DNA of 36,568 nt, from positions 1-36,568 of the forward strand of contig JACRCD010000049.1 of the NCBI GenBank assembly GCA_016219175.1, given 5' to 3'. How positions within the stretch are numbered: the stretch's first letter is position 1; each line of letters opens with the position of its first letter. A program made the translations under genes and the position numbers. This DNA is from Deltaproteobacteria bacterium (GTDB taxonomy: Bacteria > Desulfobacterota > Desulfobulbia > Desulfobulbales > SURF-16). The notes beneath the pieces are model-generated. The model searched no databases, was not told the DNA's origin, and saw nothing but the letters and a program-made list of their open reading frames with translations. Below, one piece after another: positions 35,311 through 36,568 of the stretch.

Positions 35311-35343
35311 GGCTGTTGGCTGATGGCTCATGGCTCATGGCTC
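35311..35343. repeat. GGCTnnn heptamer tract (left arm) behind 812-residue cytochrome
   Basis: GGCTGTT-GGCTGAT-GGCTCAT-GGCTCAT-GGCTCG, five consecutive heptamers. The inverse set lies at 35418-35459, giving a long potential hairpin that could also act as a 3' end. Confidence 0.6.
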
Positions 35344-35417
35344 GTTTCAACCGCTACCGGTTTACAGCAGGAAGGCAAAAGGCAAGGTGGGCACGGGTTT
35401 ATCGAGCCCATCGTCCA

Positions 35418-35459
35418 CCAGCCATCAGCTATCACCCATGAGCCACAAGCCATGAGCTA
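35418..35459. repeat. Heptamer tract (right arm, inverted)
   Basis: AGCCATCAGCTATCACCCAT followed by GAGCCACAAGCCATGAGCT, the inverse of the tract at 35311. It runs straight into the second 106-bp repeat. Confidence 0.6.
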
Positions 35460-35563
35460 AGCCGTTGTCAATAAATTACGGTAACACACCATGCGTGGCA
35501 ACGGCATAAGGGGCCGTATAGATGATATCAAATCTGTAATGGTTATTTTATAACGGCCCCTAA
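35458..35563. repeat. 106-bp imperfect palindromic repeat, copy B
   Basis: Runs from TAAGCCGTTGTCAATAAAT to TAACGGCCCCTAA, aligned end to end with copy A at 8088-8193, including the central ACGGC-N7-GCCGT. It ends 30 nt before the next cytochrome gene, so it lies in that gene's promoter or leader. Confidence 0.7.
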
Positions 35564-35593
35564 TTCATCTGACCTCAAAGGGGGGAAAAGAAA

Positions 35594-36568
35594 ATGAAGA
35601 AAAAATTCTGTACAGGCGCCTTGGCGGTTCTGGGACTTGCCATCCCGTCCCTGGGCATGGGGGCGTTCGGCGACATCCCGTGCTCTAACTGCCATGTGTG
35701 GAATGATTGCCAGAGTCCGAAGGGGGAGTGCGGGGGCTGTCATGCGCTGCCGCCGGCCACCGGCGCTCATCTTGCCCATTTCGGGGGCGGTGATGCTCCG
35801 GTAAGCTACGGGGATCTGCGTCTCACCGCGGATTTCGCCGGAGGCCAGCCTGCCGCTGAGAACATGATCGGCTGCGGCAACTGTCACCCCTTAAATAGTG
35901 ATTCCCACGGCAACGGGGTGTGGGGTGATATCGAGCTGGCCAATCCCGCGGCTCCAGCGGGCAGCATCAAGGCATTAAACAGCAGCGCCTCCTATGAGCC
36001 GTCAACCAAGACCTGTAGCAACGTCTACTGTCACAGCGCCAACACCTGGACGACGGTCGGCTCAATCCCCATGCCCTGGCCGGAAGCAACCGGCTGGGAC
36101 AAGTATATTGATCCCTTGCCCAGGCCGCTGCCTGACAATATTATCACCACCAGGGTGTTCAAGGATGTCCAGTGGGCTGGAGGCGCAACGCTTGATTGCA
36201 ATGGCTGCCATGGCAACTCGCCCACTACGAGTTATCTGAATAACGACGGCGGCGCCGGTGACAGCCATTACTGGATCGATCCCTACGGCTATGAGAATCT
36301 GCATGTGTGGAACATGGGCTTTCCGGCCCTGGGCTGCCGTACCTGTCATTATAATACGGTGCGCGAGCCCAGCTCAGTGAATATCGATCCCGCCAGCAGC
36401 CGCAGGGTTTATAACGATGTGGCCCTTTTTGACCGGGCGCACCATGTCAACGGCTCCGTTGATGTGGCCTTTGATACGGTTAATGAGATGACCTACAACA
36501 CCTCTTCCGGACCGGTAACCTATGATATGACGGTTGCCTCCTTTGATCCGGCCACCAGGACCTGCAGC
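35594..36568 (+). CDS. Multihaem c-type cytochrome, CxxxxCH family (3' end outside window)
   Basis: The first 325 codons of an exported cytochrome. The signal peptide is about residues 1-23 (ending LGMG). Five CxxCH motifs (CSNCH, CGGCH, CGNCH, CNGCH, CRTCH) and one CxxxxCH (CSNVYCH) are visible. The last codons, TRTCS, look like the start of another CxxxxCH, matching TKTCSNVYCH earlier. GGGGGAAAAG lies before the ATG. CHALPPATGAH is a typical motif of this family in Geobacter-like bacteria. It differs in layout from the three PKD cytochromes, so it is a separate branch. A PKD tail, if any, is beyond the edge. Confidence 0.85.
   Translation, partial: MKKKFCTGALAVLGLAIPSLGMGAFGDIPCSNCHVWNDCQSPKGECGGCHALPPATGAHLAHFGGGDAPVSYGDLRLTADFAGGQPAAENMIGCGNCHPLNSDSHGNGVWGDIELANPAAPAGSIKALNSSASYEPSTKTCSNVYCHSANTWTTVGSIPMPWPEATGWDKYIDPLPRPLPDNIITTRVFKDVQWAGGATLDCNGCHGNSPTTSYLNNDGGAGDSHYWIDPYGYENLHVWNMGFPALGCRTCHYNTVREPSSVNIDPASSRRVYNDVALFDRAHHVNGSVDVAFDTVNEMTYNTSSGPVTYDMTVASFDPATRTCS

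Noticed and set aside
9643-35593. c-di-GMP/cGAMP (GEMM) riboswitches before cytochrome genes, as in Geobacter
   Set aside because: I looked for the GACGCAAAGC and GGGTTACCG-type cores in the leaders and found none.

Overview
The window looks like a chromosomal segment of a Desulfobacterota bacterium, probably from the sulfate- or sulfur-metabolising Desulfobulbales side. The signs are a zapB-like / zapA / 6S RNA / rny / tyrS backbone, NtrC-type regulation with -24/-12 (sigma-54) promoters, and a dense set of exported multihaem c-type cytochromes. The taxon is inferred from gene content; no complete taxonomic marker is present, only the 3' end of a 5S rRNA.

Layout. 1-117: 5S rRNA 3' end and rRNA-operon terminator. 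319-5829: housekeeping genes (shortened GlmU-like uridylyltransferase, ZapB-like coiled coil, ZapA, 6S RNA, RNase Y, TyrRS). 6238-9642: GAF-PAS histidine kinase and NtrC-type response regulator. 10037-12392: two paralogous secreted proteins, one with a PEP-CTERM-like tail and one with a dockerin-like tail, then a glutaminyl cyclase. 12438-17766 (minus): two large PKD multihaem cytochromes (13 and 11 haem motifs) and a haem-free paralogue of their C-terminal PKD module. 18275-25612 (minus): a five-gene operon of NHL lipoprotein, outer-membrane beta-barrel, SurA/PpiC-like isomerase, NHL lipoprotein and a 12-haem cytochrome. 26315-27133 (plus, divergent): a monocistronic tetrahaem cytochrome resembling OmcE, which forms extracellular cytochrome filaments in Geobacter. 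27293-32807: a TPR-GT41 (OGT-like) glycosyltransferase, a TPR-sulfotransferase and a tail-anchored TPR protein. 32867-end: two more CxxxxCH-type cytochromes, the last cut by the window edge.

Reading as a system. The 18-36 kb part reads as an extracellular electron-transfer island with at least 57 haem-attachment motifs in six proteins. The beta-barrel with a 12-haem cytochrome could carry electrons through the outer membrane. The OmcE-like protein could polymerise outside the cell. The PKD cytochromes could be surface electron carriers. The isomerase and NHL propellers could fold or scaffold the complex. The neighbouring glycosyltransferase, sulfotransferase and glutaminyl cyclase could modify exported proteins. 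The 12-haem protein reads as three tandem copies of the same tetrahaem module that the OmcE-like protein carries once. The divergent conduit and filament units face each other across a 0.7-kb intergenic region with a good sigma-54 promoter on each side, so the two are probably co-regulated by an NtrC-type activator, possibly the one encoded here.

Non-coding structure includes two 106-bp copies of an imperfect palindromic repeat, a separate ~135-bp palindromic repeat near zapA, degenerate GGCTnnn heptamer tracts in inverted pairs near the cytochrome genes, a remnant of a four-helix-bundle gene behind the porin gene, and several strong intrinsic terminators.
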